Shown here: in pieces, positions 54,319 through 62,841 of the stretch
How positions within the stretch are numbered: position 1 is the first letter of the stretch
Layout of the letters: each line of letters starts with the position of its first letter
Assembly (NCBI RefSeq): GCF_008086045.1
Contig: NZ_VSEY01000003.1
Span: 62,001-126,000 of the forward strand
Origin: Nonomuraea sp. PA05
GTDB taxonomy: Bacteria; Actinomycetota; Actinomycetes; Streptosporangiales; Streptosporangiaceae
Direction of reading: 5' to 3'
Length of the DNA: 64,000 bases
Notes under the pieces: generated by a model
What the model saw: the letters and a program-made list of their open reading frames with translations, nothing else
What the model was told of the DNA's origin: nothing
Database searches by the model: none
Translations under genes and position numbers: made by a program

Positions 54319-54752
54319 CGGACGTCTTCCAGCGCAGCGAGGCCGGGTTCCAGTTCATCTCCGAGGACGCCGTCCTCACCCCCGCGGACACGGACGTGTA
54401 TCTGAAGCGGCTCAACAACGAACTGGCCCGCGCCCAGCTCAACCTGATGAGGGCCCGGGACGCTGAGGTCACCGCTGAGCGGGCGTTCCTGGAGGCCCGC
54501 ACCGCCTACCTGTTCGCGACCAGCGAGGAGCCGCCCGAGGTGGGCCGCAAGGCCGGCCAGGTGACGCAGAAGCAGGCCGACGAGTGGTACGCGGTCCGCA
54601 TCTCGAAGGAGTACTGGGCTTTCCGGGAGGCGAAGGTCATCCGGCAGAACGCCTCCGACTACGTGTGGCAGGTCAAGACGCAGGTCGAAGTGATGCGTTC
54701 GTTGAACGTCAACGCGAAGGCGCTGTATGACACGCCGGGGCGTGGCCGATGA
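54315..54752 (+). CDS. helical hypothetical protein
   Basis: 145 aa, almost entirely helical (DVYLKRLNNELARAQLNLMR ... DAEVTAERAFLEARTAYLFA). Location between bet and an HNH nuclease suggests an accessory recombination or packaging-adjacent role; unproven. Confidence 0.6.
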   Translation: MTDVFQRSEAGFQFISEDAVLTPADTDVYLKRLNNELARAQLNLMRARDAEVTAERAFLEARTAYLFATSEEPPEVGRKAGQVTQKQADEWYAVRISKEYWAFREAKVIRQNASDYVWQVKTQVEVMRSLNVNAKALYDTPGRGR

Positions 54753-55294
54753 AGACGCGCGTGCAGTCCTGCTGCAACAAGGAGACGTTCGCCAACGAGG
54801 CGGAGGCCCGCCGGCGGCTGGACCGCATGCACGCCCTCGGGGTGCGGAGCGTTCTGCCGTTCGACGTGGAGTTGTGCCGCAACGGCTGGCACCTGAAGTT
54901 CCCGCAGCCGAACTCCGGACCGTCCACCAAGCTGCGGGCGCTGGTGGAGGCCCGCGACAACGGGTGTGTCCGCTGCGGTGCCCAGGTGCCCCGCGACGAG
55001 GATTCCATCCACCACCGGATCCCGCGAGGCCGCGGCGGCGAGAACACCGCCGAAAACCTCCTCCTGCTGTGCGGCAGCGGCGTGACGGGCTGCCATGGGT
55101 GGGTCGAAAGGCGCCGCACCGAGGCCTACAACCACGGCTACCTGGTGCGGACCGGCTTCGACCCGCTGGACGTGCCCGTTCTGCTGCGCGGCACCACGTG
55201 GGCGTACCCGAGCCCGGACGGTAAGTGGGTCATTTCCGGCCACGTCGCCGATCCGCACGGCTCCCCTTCCGACCTTCCTGAGGAGACGACGTGA
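54749..55294 (+). CDS. HNH endonuclease
   Basis: 181 aa. The zinc-bound HNH motif is at about 75-125: CVRCGAQVPRDEDSIHHRIP, RGRGGENTAENLLLLCGSG and a final CHGWVE. An N-terminal region (CCNKETFANEAEARRRLDRM) looks like the small Cys-containing domain found in actinophage proteins. Overlaps both neighbours by 4 bp. Confidence 0.85.
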   Translation: MKTRVQSCCNKETFANEAEARRRLDRMHALGVRSVLPFDVELCRNGWHLKFPQPNSGPSTKLRALVEARDNGCVRCGAQVPRDEDSIHHRIPRGRGGENTAENLLLLCGSGVTGCHGWVERRRTEAYNHGYLVRTGFDPLDVPVLLRGTTWAYPSPDGKWVISGHVADPHGSPSDLPEETT

Positions 55295-55411
55295 GCATGC
55301 CTACCCCGAAGTGGAGCCGGAGGCTGCCTGTCCTCCGCGGTCCTGGCCGTGCTGACCGTCGTGGCTGCCGCCGCTGTGGTCGCGGCCCTCATCGTCTACC
55401 TCGCCGCCTAG
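55291..55411 (+). pseudogene. small single-helix protein with a probable frameshift
   Basis: From GTG 55291 the frame starts VSMPTPKWSRRL with host-like third-base GC, then after about 12 codons high GC3 shifts to the +1 frame, which encodes a clean membrane helix (SSAVLAVLTVVAAAAVVAAL) and ends with TAG at 55409-55411. Removing one C near 55329 joins them. The unshifted frame gives an unlikely Arg/Gly/Pro-rich 44-residue peptide that ends in ATGA overlap with the next gene. Confidence 0.45.
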
Positions 55412-55421
55412 GAGATCTCCG

Positions 55422-55580
55422 ATGACCGACATCGACGACCTGTATGAGCCGGGCGACGACCGCGACTGGACCTTGGACGAGCTGGCCGAACGCGCACTGG
55501 TGGACACAGACCCGTTGACGCCTTGCCGGGACGGCCCGTGTCTGTGCCATCCGATCGTCGCTGACGACGACCCGTTCTGA
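55422..55580 (+). CDS. 52-residue acidic protein
   Basis: ATG with AGGAGAT upstream. MTDIDDLYEPGDDRDWTLDE, then a Cys-rich end (TPCRDGPCLCHPIVADDDPF). Typical small phage protein; unknown. Confidence 0.5.
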   Translation: MTDIDDLYEPGDDRDWTLDELAERALVDTDPLTPCRDGPCLCHPIVADDDPF

Positions 55581-55670
55581 TCTTCCCTCCGTCACGTCCC
55601 CGCCATCTATCGGGGGTCGGGGACGTGACGGCACACAACCAGATGTTCACCTGACCAAGGAGGCAGGATC

Positions 55671-56474
55671 ATGGCAGCAATAACGCCGCGCGATCTGGAC
55701 AACGAACAGCGCGAGAGGCACCGCCAGGAGCGGGAGCGCCATGTCTACGTGATCGAGTTCGCAAGCAACACCGTGAAAGTGGGACAGGCCAAGCAAGCGC
55801 ACAAGCGCCTGTCCGAGCACGCGAAGAGCGCGGCACGGCACGGCGATTCTGTGACCCGCTCGTGGTTCTCCGACCCGCATACCGGCTACCAGGTGAATGA
55901 GCGCGCCCTGATCGACTTCTGCGCCGAGCGCTGGCCGCGCACGGCTGGCGTGGAGTACTTCCAGGGCGCGGACTTCGATCAGGTCGTTGAGTACGCGCTC
56001 GGGCTGCCAGTGGTTCGACTCACGCCAGCCGAACTGGATGAACTCCTCACCAGTAGCAAGGCCATGTATCGCTCGGTGGAAGAGCAGCGGGTGCGCACAG
56101 CGACTCGGGCTCGGATGAGCCAGTTGGGGGACCGGCTGGCGATCGTCGGAACGCTCTACAACGACGGCAATGCGCCAGAAGCGCTGAGCATGGCGCTGGA
56201 TCTCGGCAAGCAGATGATGGCCCACGCCATCATGCCGTGGTCGGAGACCGACCCAACCGCCGCGGAGCGTTACCTGATTGGGCGCGGAATCGAACCAGCC
56301 GAGGCATGCCAGATGGCGAGGGCGTTCGAGATCGAGATGTGCGCGATCTACGCGATCACGGGTGAGGACATCCCAACTGCGTTCGAGGACATCGCCCGAC
56401 TTGCCGACGAGATCGTTCAGACCCTTCCCCTCGACCCTCCCGGCTGGCCTGAGCTTCCCCTGGACGGTGCCTGA
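55671..56474 (+). CDS. GIY-YIG-type nuclease-like protein
   Basis: 267 aa, ATG after AAGGAGG. N-terminal HVYVIEFASNTVKVGQAKQA followed by RLSEHAKSA matches the GIY-YIG variant found in phage T5orf172/MUG113 proteins (VYVI...VKVG...R). The C-terminal ~170 residues are helical, unassigned. The final codon overlaps the next ATG. Confidence 0.65.
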   Translation: MAAITPRDLDNEQRERHRQERERHVYVIEFASNTVKVGQAKQAHKRLSEHAKSAARHGDSVTRSWFSDPHTGYQVNERALIDFCAERWPRTAGVEYFQGADFDQVVEYALGLPVVRLTPAELDELLTSSKAMYRSVEEQRVRTATRARMSQLGDRLAIVGTLYNDGNAPEALSMALDLGKQMMAHAIMPWSETDPTAAERYLIGRGIEPAEACQMARAFEIEMCAIYAITGEDIPTAFEDIARLADEIVQTLPLDPPGWPELPLDGA

Positions 56475-56869
56475 TGCCCGAGACAACCTTCCTCGACATC
56501 CCTGAGCGTGTCGCTCGCGGTGCCGCCCTACTGGACGAGAAGCGCCCCGGCTGGTGGCAGCGGATCCACCTGGACACGCTCAACATCAACGACTGCGGCG
56601 AGTGCGTCATCGGCCAGCTTTACACCGATCCCCTCCACTACGACGATGAGCAGTTCGACGAAGGGGCGATCGACCTCGTAGGCGAGAACGCCTACGACAA
56701 CAACCCGCACGCTCCCGCTCTGGTTGAGCACGGCTTCTCCCTTGAGCGCGGCGCTGCTGTCGGAGGAAACGAAAGGTACGAGAGGTGGGCGGCCCTGACC
56801 GCCGAGTGGAAGCGCGTCATCAGCGAGCGGCGCGAGTCGCTCGGGGTCCCCTCTGGCGGTGAGTCGTGA
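56474..56869 (+). CDS. hypothetical element protein
   Basis: 131 aa, starting one base inside the previous gene. Helical with WWQRIHLDTLNINDCGECVI (CxxC) and acidic. No family recognised. GTGA/ATGA overlap with the HAD gene. Confidence 0.5.
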   Translation: MPETTFLDIPERVARGAALLDEKRPGWWQRIHLDTLNINDCGECVIGQLYTDPLHYDDEQFDEGAIDLVGENAYDNNPHAPALVEHGFSLERGAAVGGNERYERWAALTAEWKRVISERRESLGVPSGGES

Positions 56870-57375
56870 GCACCCGCCCGCTGATCCTGCTGGACGTGGA
56901 CGGCGTCCTCAACGTCCTCACCATCGACCCGGGCCCCGGCTGGGAGCGCCACACCTGCCAAAGCTGGAACGGCACCTACCGGGTGCGACTCAACCCGTCC
57001 CACGGGCCGATGCTGCTGGAGCTGGCCGAGCAGACCGGCGCCGAGCTGGTGTGGGCGACCACGTGGACGGACGACGCCAACCGCGAGATCGGCCCGAAGA
57101 TCGGCCTTCCGAAGCTGCCCGTTATCGACGTCATGTCGGGCGACGAAGCGGCGTGGGTGAACACGAAGGTGCCGCCCGTCGCCATGTACATCAACAGCAG
57201 GCCGTTCGTGTGGTTCGACGACGACCTTGATGCCGTAGACCGCGCCTACCTGGCCGATCACGCAGGCGTCGGCGACTTCCTGATCGTGGACATCCCTGCT
57301 GACTCGGGGCTGTCCGCCGAGCACCTGCAGATGGCCGCCGACTGGCTGTCCTCTCTCGCCGCCCCTCGCTCCTGA
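56866..57375 (+). CDS. HAD-superfamily phosphatase-like protein
   Basis: 169 aa, GTG start. Motif I LILLDVDGVLNVL, motif II WATTWTDDAN and a late FVWFDDDLDAVDRAY acidic pair. Looks like a complete, cap-less HAD hydrolase, as carried by many actinophages (possible polynucleotide phosphatase or nucleotidase role). Confidence 0.8.
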   Translation: MSTRPLILLDVDGVLNVLTIDPGPGWERHTCQSWNGTYRVRLNPSHGPMLLELAEQTGAELVWATTWTDDANREIGPKIGLPKLPVIDVMSGDEAAWVNTKVPPVAMYINSRPFVWFDDDLDAVDRAYLADHAGVGDFLIVDIPADSGLSAEHLQMAADWLSSLAAPRS

Positions 57376-57455
57376 CTCTTCCGTGCTCGCTCTCCTACGG
57401 GGGTCGGGCGAGCGCACTGCACCACTCCGAACAAGCGCACCAACAGGAGATCACT

Positions 57456-57896
57456 TTGAGCACCACGGACCAGATTCTCGGACCGAACATCGATCACTTC
57501 ACGCCTGAGCCTCTGCCGCTGACCAAGCTGTACGCCGACCACCTCAACAAGAGGCTCGCCGAGCTTGAAATGGACATCTCCTGGCTCGACGAACGCGAGG
57601 CCCTCCTTCAAGACGACCTCACCGCCTGCCGGGCCACCAGGGCGACTCTCGCCGACACCCGTGCCCGATACCGCAGAGACCTGGGGTCGCAGTACCAGCC
57701 GTCCGCCGAGCAGCCGGTGTGGCCGGTGAAGGCGGGGGAGCGCGGCCACACGGCGGAGAAGTGCCCGAAGTGCGGCGACCCGATGTTCATGACCGCGAAG
57801 TACGGCAACGTCCACGAGACCGCAGGAGATCAGGGCCTGCTGTGGGTGGCGGCCGGCGAGTGGTGCCAGCAGCAGGGCGAGGTGTCGGAGTCGTGA
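57456..57896 (+). CDS. zinc-ribbon-containing hypothetical protein
   Basis: 146 aa, TTG start with AGGAGA 7 nt upstream. A helical first part (ITPE-free; LTKLYADHLNKRLAELEMDI) is followed by KCPKCGDPMFM, one CxxC knuckle, and a final WCQQQGEV. No family recognised. It overlaps the next GTG. Confidence 0.55.
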   Translation: MSTTDQILGPNIDHFTPEPLPLTKLYADHLNKRLAELEMDISWLDEREALLQDDLTACRATRATLADTRARYRRDLGSQYQPSAEQPVWPVKAGERGHTAEKCPKCGDPMFMTAKYGNVHETAGDQGLLWVAAGEWCQQQGEVSES

Positions 57897-58147
57897 CCGG
57901 GCGCCGTCTCGCCGTGTTACCGGCCGCGCCGTTCGCCCGCCACCAGGGCCGCCATCGTCGCCGTCACTTCGCCTCTCACGGCTCCACGACCGGTTGGGCT
58001 GCTCTTGCGCACCTGGTTCCCGCCCAGCGGGAGGAGACGTTCACCAAGCCTCGACGCACCCCGCTCGTGGTGCTCCCGCTCGCCCAGGACGAGCTGATCC
58101 CCTTCGCCGACTACCGGCACCCCTACTCCCCGAAGGATGCGGCATGA
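57893..58147 (+). CDS. small basic protein
   Basis: 84 aa, GTG start with 4-bp overlap on both sides. His/Arg-rich (ARHQGRHRRRHFASHG), then PLVVLPLAQDELIPFADYRH. Unknown. Confidence 0.45.
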   Translation: MTGRRLAVLPAAPFARHQGRHRRRHFASHGSTTGWAALAHLVPAQREETFTKPRRTPLVVLPLAQDELIPFADYRHPYSPKDAA

Positions 58148-58737
58148 GCACCGAAACCCCCGAGACGCCCGCGACGACGAACCCGTACCAGGCCAAGCGC
58201 GAGGCCGTGGCCCGCGCCGTTACGGCGTGGCAGCGCCAGGCGGCCGAAGTCGACGAGGCGGGCGACCGTGAGCCCACCGCCATGGAGGACGCCGACGACC
58301 TGGAGGACTGCCTCAACGACGAGGGCATGATCCTTCTGCCCCGCTCAACCGGCCACGGCAAGTGGCGGGTCCTGGTGGACGGCCAGCCCGCCCCGTACCC
58401 CGGGCAGGACGCGCCGTCGCACCCGATGGGTGCCGAAGAGGCCATGGAGGCTTTCGCGGTCGCCACAGCGGCCGACTACCACGGCGAGAAGCAGATCGTG
58501 GTCCGGCCCGCGACCGAGCGGGAGATGGTCACGTCGGCCGTCATCGGTGACGCCACGGTCCATGAGGATCCGGTGAGGATCGCGCCCACCGTGTTCATGG
58601 TGGAGACCGAGGAGAACGTCGGCGCGACCCTGGTCCGGATGATCGACAAGGACGGGCGTGAGGTCCTGGTCGGGCTCGACGACAACACGCGGCGGGTGCT
58701 CACGTCACTGCTCAACCGTGCGGATGGTGCGGCATGA
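58144..58737 (+). CDS. hypothetical element protein
   Basis: 197 aa from ATG 58144 (MSTETPETPATTNPYQAKRE), overlapping both neighbours. Acidic and helical in the first half; the second half (PTVFMVETEENVGATLVRMI) is beta-rich. No family recognised. Confidence 0.5.
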   Translation: MSTETPETPATTNPYQAKREAVARAVTAWQRQAAEVDEAGDREPTAMEDADDLEDCLNDEGMILLPRSTGHGKWRVLVDGQPAPYPGQDAPSHPMGAEEAMEAFAVATAADYHGEKQIVVRPATEREMVTSAVIGDATVHEDPVRIAPTVFMVETEENVGATLVRMIDKDGREVLVGLDDNTRRVLTSLLNRADGAA

Positions 58738-59390
58738 CCGTCCCAGCCTCAGACCGGGAAATGTCCTTCTGGCCCACTCCGGCCGAGGTCGCCGACGATC
58801 TCGTGTACTGGCTGATGGAACCGTGGCACGCCCTCGGTGATGGCGTCCGTGTGCTCGAACCCTCCGCAGGCGAGGGGCACCTTGTCCGCGCGATCCGGGA
58901 GCGCCTGCCCGAAGCGCACATCACGGCGGTCGAGCCCAGCGAGACACGGGCTGCGGCCCTGCGCGCGACGCCTGGCATCGAGGTCGTGCAGACCACCCTG
59001 GAGTTGTACCTCGCCGACGTCACGCGGCAGGCGACCAGCGGGGCGTGGCAGCCCTTCCATCTGGTGGTCATGAACCCGCCGTTCACCCTGCCGGACCGCC
59101 GCGAGGCATGGGCCGAACACGTGCTGGAGTGTTACCACCATCCGCACCTGCTCGCGCCGTATGGCGTCATCGGCGCGGTGGTTCCCCGCATCGTGATGAC
59201 CGGCCGCTCCAAGCTCGTACAAAAGGTGCGCGGACTCCTCGACGAATGCGGAAGGGCGCGATCGTGCGAACGAGGCGCCTTCTCCGGCATGGGGGCCAAG
59301 GTCAGCACGGCACTGATCTGGACGCAGAAGCCCTACGAGGAAGCCGAGCCGTCGGGCCAGCTTGACCTGTTCTCCGGGGTGGCGTCATGA
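58734..59390 (+). CDS. putative DNA N6-adenine methyltransferase
   Basis: 218 aa. SAM-binding motif I VLEPSAGEGHLVRAI and the catalytic NPPF (LVVMNPPFTLPDR) of N6-adenine or N4-cytosine DNA methyltransferases. Short and without an obvious target recognition domain, so probably a phage-type orphan methyltransferase that protects the element's DNA. Overlaps both neighbours. Confidence 0.8.
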   Translation: MTVPASDREMSFWPTPAEVADDLVYWLMEPWHALGDGVRVLEPSAGEGHLVRAIRERLPEAHITAVEPSETRAAALRATPGIEVVQTTLELYLADVTRQATSGAWQPFHLVVMNPPFTLPDRREAWAEHVLECYHHPHLLAPYGVIGAVVPRIVMTGRSKLVQKVRGLLDECGRARSCERGAFSGMGAKVSTALIWTQKPYEEAEPSGQLDLFSGVAS

Positions 59391-59827
59391 GCGACATCAC
59401 CCCCGAGAAGGTCGCCGCGACACCGCCAACCCCGGAGAACGTCGCCGAGATGCTCACCTCAGGCGACAACGACTACCACGACGGCAACTACTGGCACCCG
59501 TCGATCGGCGCCGCAGGCAACGTCGTCCACATCGGCATCACGGCCTACAGCGAGGACGGCGAGAAGCTGCCCGAGCAGCACTTCCGGGCGGTCGTCGTCG
59601 AGGGCGAGACGGTCCCGATCGTGCTGGAGGCTCCCGCTGAACTCGGCATGGGATGGCATGACGGCGGTGACATGCTGGCTCTCCTCGACCAGGGCATCAC
59701 GATCTTCCCTGGTGGCGCTGACGAGTGGGTGATCCCTCCGTCTCAGGCCCGCGAGATGGCCGCGCAGTTGGCGGCGATGGCTGACGCTCGGGAGGCCGCT
59801 CAGGCTCAGACGGGCGGTGCCCAGTGA
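59387..59827 (+). CDS. hypothetical element protein
   Basis: 146 aa. Starts MSDITPEKVAATPPTPENVA, resembling the N-terminus of the gene at 60143 (PITPEKVA), which suggests a shared N-terminal module or old duplication. Unknown function. Confidence 0.5.
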   Translation: MSDITPEKVAATPPTPENVAEMLTSGDNDYHDGNYWHPSIGAAGNVVHIGITAYSEDGEKLPEQHFRAVVVEGETVPIVLEAPAELGMGWHDGGDMLALLDQGITIFPGGADEWVIPPSQAREMAAQLAAMADAREAAQAQTGGAQ

Positions 59828-60150
59828 GCCGCCACGTCATCCCCAACGCTCCCGGGTCACCCGACCAGCGTGTGACTACGGTCGGCTGGGACGCCCCGCT
59901 CACCACGTTCTTCGCGATGGCGTTCGACGGCGACGACGAAGTGTTCTGGCTCGGCATGATGCCGCGCGAGATCCCGACGCTCGGCGCTCTCACTGAGGCG
60001 CTCGAACCGCACCACGTGGCCGTCCCGGACGATGTCCTCCACCAGCTCCTCGCCGACAAGCACAGCGAGGGCGACCGGTCGGACAACGTGGGCCGGCGGC
60101 TCGTGGACGCGATCCTCGCCGAGCAGAACGGCGGTGCCTCCGATGTCTGA
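59824..60150 (+). CDS. hypothetical element protein
   Basis: 108 aa, GTG start overlapping the previous stop. Pattern of short strands and helices (APLTTFFAMAFDGDDEVFWL, LGALTEALEPHHVAVPDDVL). No family recognised; overlaps the next gene by 8 bp. Confidence 0.45.
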   Translation: MSRHVIPNAPGSPDQRVTTVGWDAPLTTFFAMAFDGDDEVFWLGMMPREIPTLGALTEALEPHHVAVPDDVLHQLLADKHSEGDRSDNVGRRLVDAILAEQNGGASDV

Positions 60151-60502
60151 GCCGATCACCCCCGAGAAGGTCGCCCACCTGAAGGACCTCCTGACGTCTG
60201 TCGGGGGCCTCCCGTGGTTCCTGTCGGACTGCGAGGGCGACATGCGAATCTGGCGCGAGTCCGCTCTCACGCACGTCACCCGGGGCGAGGACGGCGACAT
60301 CGAGGGCTACCGCACCCCCGGCTCGTACCAGCGCAACGACCTGATCGCCGACTGGGATCTGGACACGTGGGACGAGGGGGAGGACGAGGACGACGACGAG
60401 CGGCGGCACATGGCCGAACTCATCGTCGAGGCGGTCAACGCCCTGCCTGCTCTTCTCGCCCTCGCTGAGGCCGCTCAGGCAGAGCAGGAGCGGCAGCCGT
60501 GA
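60143..60502 (+). CDS. hypothetical element protein
   Basis: 119 aa from ATG 60143 (MSEPITPEKVAHLKDLLTSV). Shares the ITPEKVA start with the gene at 59387. Acidic central run (DEGEDEDDDERRHM) and helical end. ATGA/GTGA overlap downstream. Confidence 0.5.
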   Translation: MSEPITPEKVAHLKDLLTSVGGLPWFLSDCEGDMRIWRESALTHVTRGEDGDIEGYRTPGSYQRNDLIADWDLDTWDEGEDEDDDERRHMAELIVEAVNALPALLALAEAAQAEQERQP

Positions 60503-61161
60503 CCTCCCTAGACCGGAACACGCCGCCGCTGTCCGTCGAGCGCCTCACGGAGATCCGGGCGCTCCCGTACCACGCTGAGGTGCACCTGCTGGAGCAGGTC
60601 CGTGTGGGCCTCCTCTCCGAGGTGGACCGCCTCAACGCCTACGTCAACTCGATCGACCGTCTCAACGAGATTGCGGACGCCGACTGGAAGCAGGAGGTGG
60701 ACCGCCTCAAGGCTCAGGTGCGCCGTCTTGAGGCGGACGCCAAGCGGGACGAGCACACCACAGGCCAACTCATCGACGAGCGGGACAACCTGCATGCGCT
60801 CCTCGACAAGTTCGCCGAGAAGGTCGCTCCCCTCGAGGTGATCGGCGAGCACTCCTCCGGTAACGACCCGTGGCTGAACGCGATGGACTTGGTCACCCCA
60901 GCTGCCGAGGTGGACCGTCTGAGAGCCGCTGTAGAGCTGCTCGGGACTGAACTCCAGCGCGGCTCCACAGCATTCACGGACCGTCTGCGCCAGCTCGCCG
61001 CCGAGCGGGACCAGGCCCGCGAGTCCGCCAAGCACCTGGCTGGCGCTTTGGCCAAGGTCGGCGTTGCGGTGGAGCAGGCGATGCGCCTCGCTGCTGCTGG
61101 TGACGCCGCAGGCGCTGCTGCTGTCCTGGGTGATGTCGCCTCCGAGGAGGTGGCTCCGTGA
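60499..61161 (+). CDS. coiled-coil hypothetical protein
   Basis: 220 aa, GTG start. Long coiled coils (EVDRLNAYVNSIDRLNEIAD; KQEVDRLKAQVRRLEADAKR; FTDRLRQLAAERDQARESAK). Ala-rich end. Function unknown; no membrane segment. Confidence 0.6.
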   Translation: MTSLDRNTPPLSVERLTEIRALPYHAEVHLLEQVRVGLLSEVDRLNAYVNSIDRLNEIADADWKQEVDRLKAQVRRLEADAKRDEHTTGQLIDERDNLHALLDKFAEKVAPLEVIGEHSSGNDPWLNAMDLVTPAAEVDRLRAAVELLGTELQRGSTAFTDRLRQLAAERDQARESAKHLAGALAKVGVAVEQAMRLAAAGDAAGAAAVLGDVASEEVAP

Positions 61162-61364
61162 TCGCCGTTGGGCAGGCTGTCGTGGCCGTCTACGTGGCGG
61201 CTGTGTTCGGCGCGATGGCGGGTGTGGTCGCCACCATCACCTACCGGGGTGACCGGCGTCGGGCAGCGGACACCCGAGAGGCGTCCCAGCGCGTGCCGGT
61301 GGATCACCTCCTGCGCGACGGTGGCGGACGGTCCCGCGGGCGGGGGCGTGGTCGTCGTGGCTAA
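61158..61364 (+). CDS. small membrane protein
   Basis: 68 aa, GTG start overlapping the previous stop. One helix (VAVYVAAVFGAMAGVVATIT) followed by a basic Arg/Gly-rich tail. Unknown. Confidence 0.5.
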   Translation: MIAVGQAVVAVYVAAVFGAMAGVVATITYRGDRRRAADTREASQRVPVDHLLRDGGGRSRGRGRGRRG

Positions 61365-61518
61365 CCCGCTGAAGAAGATCCGTAAGGCGCTCACGCCGAA
61401 GCCGCGCACTGACGAGCAGGGTCGTGACGTCCAGCCGCCGACCCGCCTGACGAAGATCCTGCGCCAGCACATGGAGGACGAGGTTCGCCGCCAGGAGCAG
61501 CGCGGAGGCGACCGGTGA
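61357..61518 (+). CDS. small basic protein
   Basis: 53 aa from GTG 61357 (ANPLKKIRKALTPKPRTDEQ follows the start); GTG 61348 is an alternative. Positively charged, possibly DNA-binding. Stop overlaps the next GTG. Confidence 0.45.
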   Translation: MANPLKKIRKALTPKPRTDEQGRDVQPPTRLTKILRQHMEDEVRRQEQRGGDR

Positions 61519-61685
61519 CCGCCCTGACGCTGCTCGGCTGCGCCCTGATCCTCTTCGGCTCCTACCTCACCGCCGGATCCCTACTGCTGGCCTGGATCCA
61601 CTCCTGGGCGCAGAAGAGGGAGCCGGTCGCCGATCTCTACGACGTGTGGGAGGAGGCCGACGATGACCGTGCTGGAGGCCACTGA
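61515..61685 (+). CDS. small single-helix membrane protein
   Basis: 56 aa, GTG start (TALTLLGCALILFGSYLTAG after the start). One helix, then WAQKREPVADLYDVWEEADD. It overlaps the cytosine methyltransferase start by 23 bp. Unknown. Confidence 0.5.
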   Translation: MTALTLLGCALILFGSYLTAGSLLLAWIHSWAQKREPVADLYDVWEEADDDRAGGH

Positions 61686-62679
61686 CTTGTTCGCTGGTGG
61701 CGGCGGCTCTTCCGAAGGGCTGGCGCAGGCTGGCTACTTCGTGGCGATCGCCGCGAACCACGAGCGCATCCCGGTGGCCACACACCAGCTCAACCACCCG
61801 GACACCGAGCACCGGATCGCGAACCTGTCGGAGGTGGACTGGCGGACCTTCCCTGCCACCGACGTGCTGTGGGCGTCTCCGAGCTGCGTGTGGCATGCCC
61901 GCTCGGGCGGCCGGCGTCGTCCGCCGGCTGAGGTGGAGAAGTTGCGCGAGGACGCCGGGGCGATCGACCGGGCCACGGCTTTCGCGGTCATCGCCGCGGC
62001 CGAGGTCCACAAGTACCCGGTGGTCCTGGTGGAGAACGTGCCGGAGTTCCAGGACTGGACGTTGTACGGCTGGTGGCTGGACGGGCTGCGGTCGCTCGGT
62101 TACGACCGGATCACGCCGCTGTTGCTCGACGCCGCCGACTACGGGCACGCCCAGCACCGGATCCGGCTGTTCATCGTCGCCACCCGCAACGGTTTGGCTG
62201 TGGACCTGACCCCGCCCGGCATGGCGCGCGTGCCGGCGTCCGCGATCCTCGACGACGACCCGGGCAAGCTCGTCACTCGCCCGCTGTACGTGTCGCCGCA
62301 GATCGCCCAGATCCGCGACGAGGACGTGCCGCACCTGGTGACGTACCGGCGCAACGCCAAGGCCAAGCGCGCCGATCGGCATCCGATCGCCTGCGTCACC
62401 GCGGGAGGCAACCACCACGCCGTCGCCACCGTTCGTGAAGGGCGGGCTTGGCATCGGCTGCTGACCAACCGCGAGTGCGCCCGCGCTCAGGGCTTCCCGG
62501 ACTCGTACGAGTTCGTCGGCGACGGCAAGCAGGTCAAGAAGCAGATCGGCAACGCCGTCCCGGTCGGCATCGCCCGTTGGCTGGGCGAGCGCGTCGCCGC
62601 GGCAATGAGAGGCGAGTCCACTGCGTCGGCGATCCAGTCGGTCGCCTACCAGCCCTCCCTGTTCGAGGAGGTGGCCTAG
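61663..62679 (+). CDS. DNA (cytosine-5) methyltransferase
   Basis: 338 aa. C5-MTase motifs in order: I DLFAGGGGSSEGLAQAG, IV WASPSCVWHARSG with the catalytic Cys (here P-S-C instead of the usual P-P-C), VI VLVENVPEF, VIII GHAQHRIRLF, IX RLLTNRECARAQGFPDSY and X KKQIGNAVPVG. The target recognition segment lies between VIII and IX and is short. No restriction endonuclease gene is adjacent, so it looks like a phage orphan enzyme. Confidence 0.88.
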   Translation: MTVLEATDLFAGGGGSSEGLAQAGYFVAIAANHERIPVATHQLNHPDTEHRIANLSEVDWRTFPATDVLWASPSCVWHARSGGRRRPPAEVEKLREDAGAIDRATAFAVIAAAEVHKYPVVLVENVPEFQDWTLYGWWLDGLRSLGYDRITPLLLDAADYGHAQHRIRLFIVATRNGLAVDLTPPGMARVPASAILDDDPGKLVTRPLYVSPQIAQIRDEDVPHLVTYRRNAKAKRADRHPIACVTAGGNHHAVATVREGRAWHRLLTNRECARAQGFPDSYEFVGDGKQVKKQIGNAVPVGIARWLGERVAAAMRGESTASAIQSVAYQPSLFEEVA

Positions 62680-62841
62680 GTGCTCCCTGAGTGCTGCGAG
62701 AAGGCCGTGGAGCGCGGCGAGTACGACGAGCACCGCCTGGTGTGCGTGCACCGCTCTCCGGCCCCAGTGGAGGAGCCGGAGACAGAGCCCCTGTTCGACA
62801 TCGACCCGCCCAAGACCGAGGAAGGAGGGCCGCTGCTGTGA
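62680..62841 (+). CDS. 53-residue small protein
   Basis: GTG directly after the methyltransferase stop. LPECCEKAVERGEYDEHRLV with several Cys (CC, C) and an acidic end. Unknown; stop overlaps the next GTG. Confidence 0.45.
   Translation: MLPECCEKAVERGEYDEHRLVCVHRSPAPVEEPETEPLFDIDPPKTEEGGPLL

Noticed and set aside
61663..62751. Minus-strand frame over the cytosine methyltransferase
   Set aside because: Shadow frame; the plus-strand frame carries all C5-MTase motifs.
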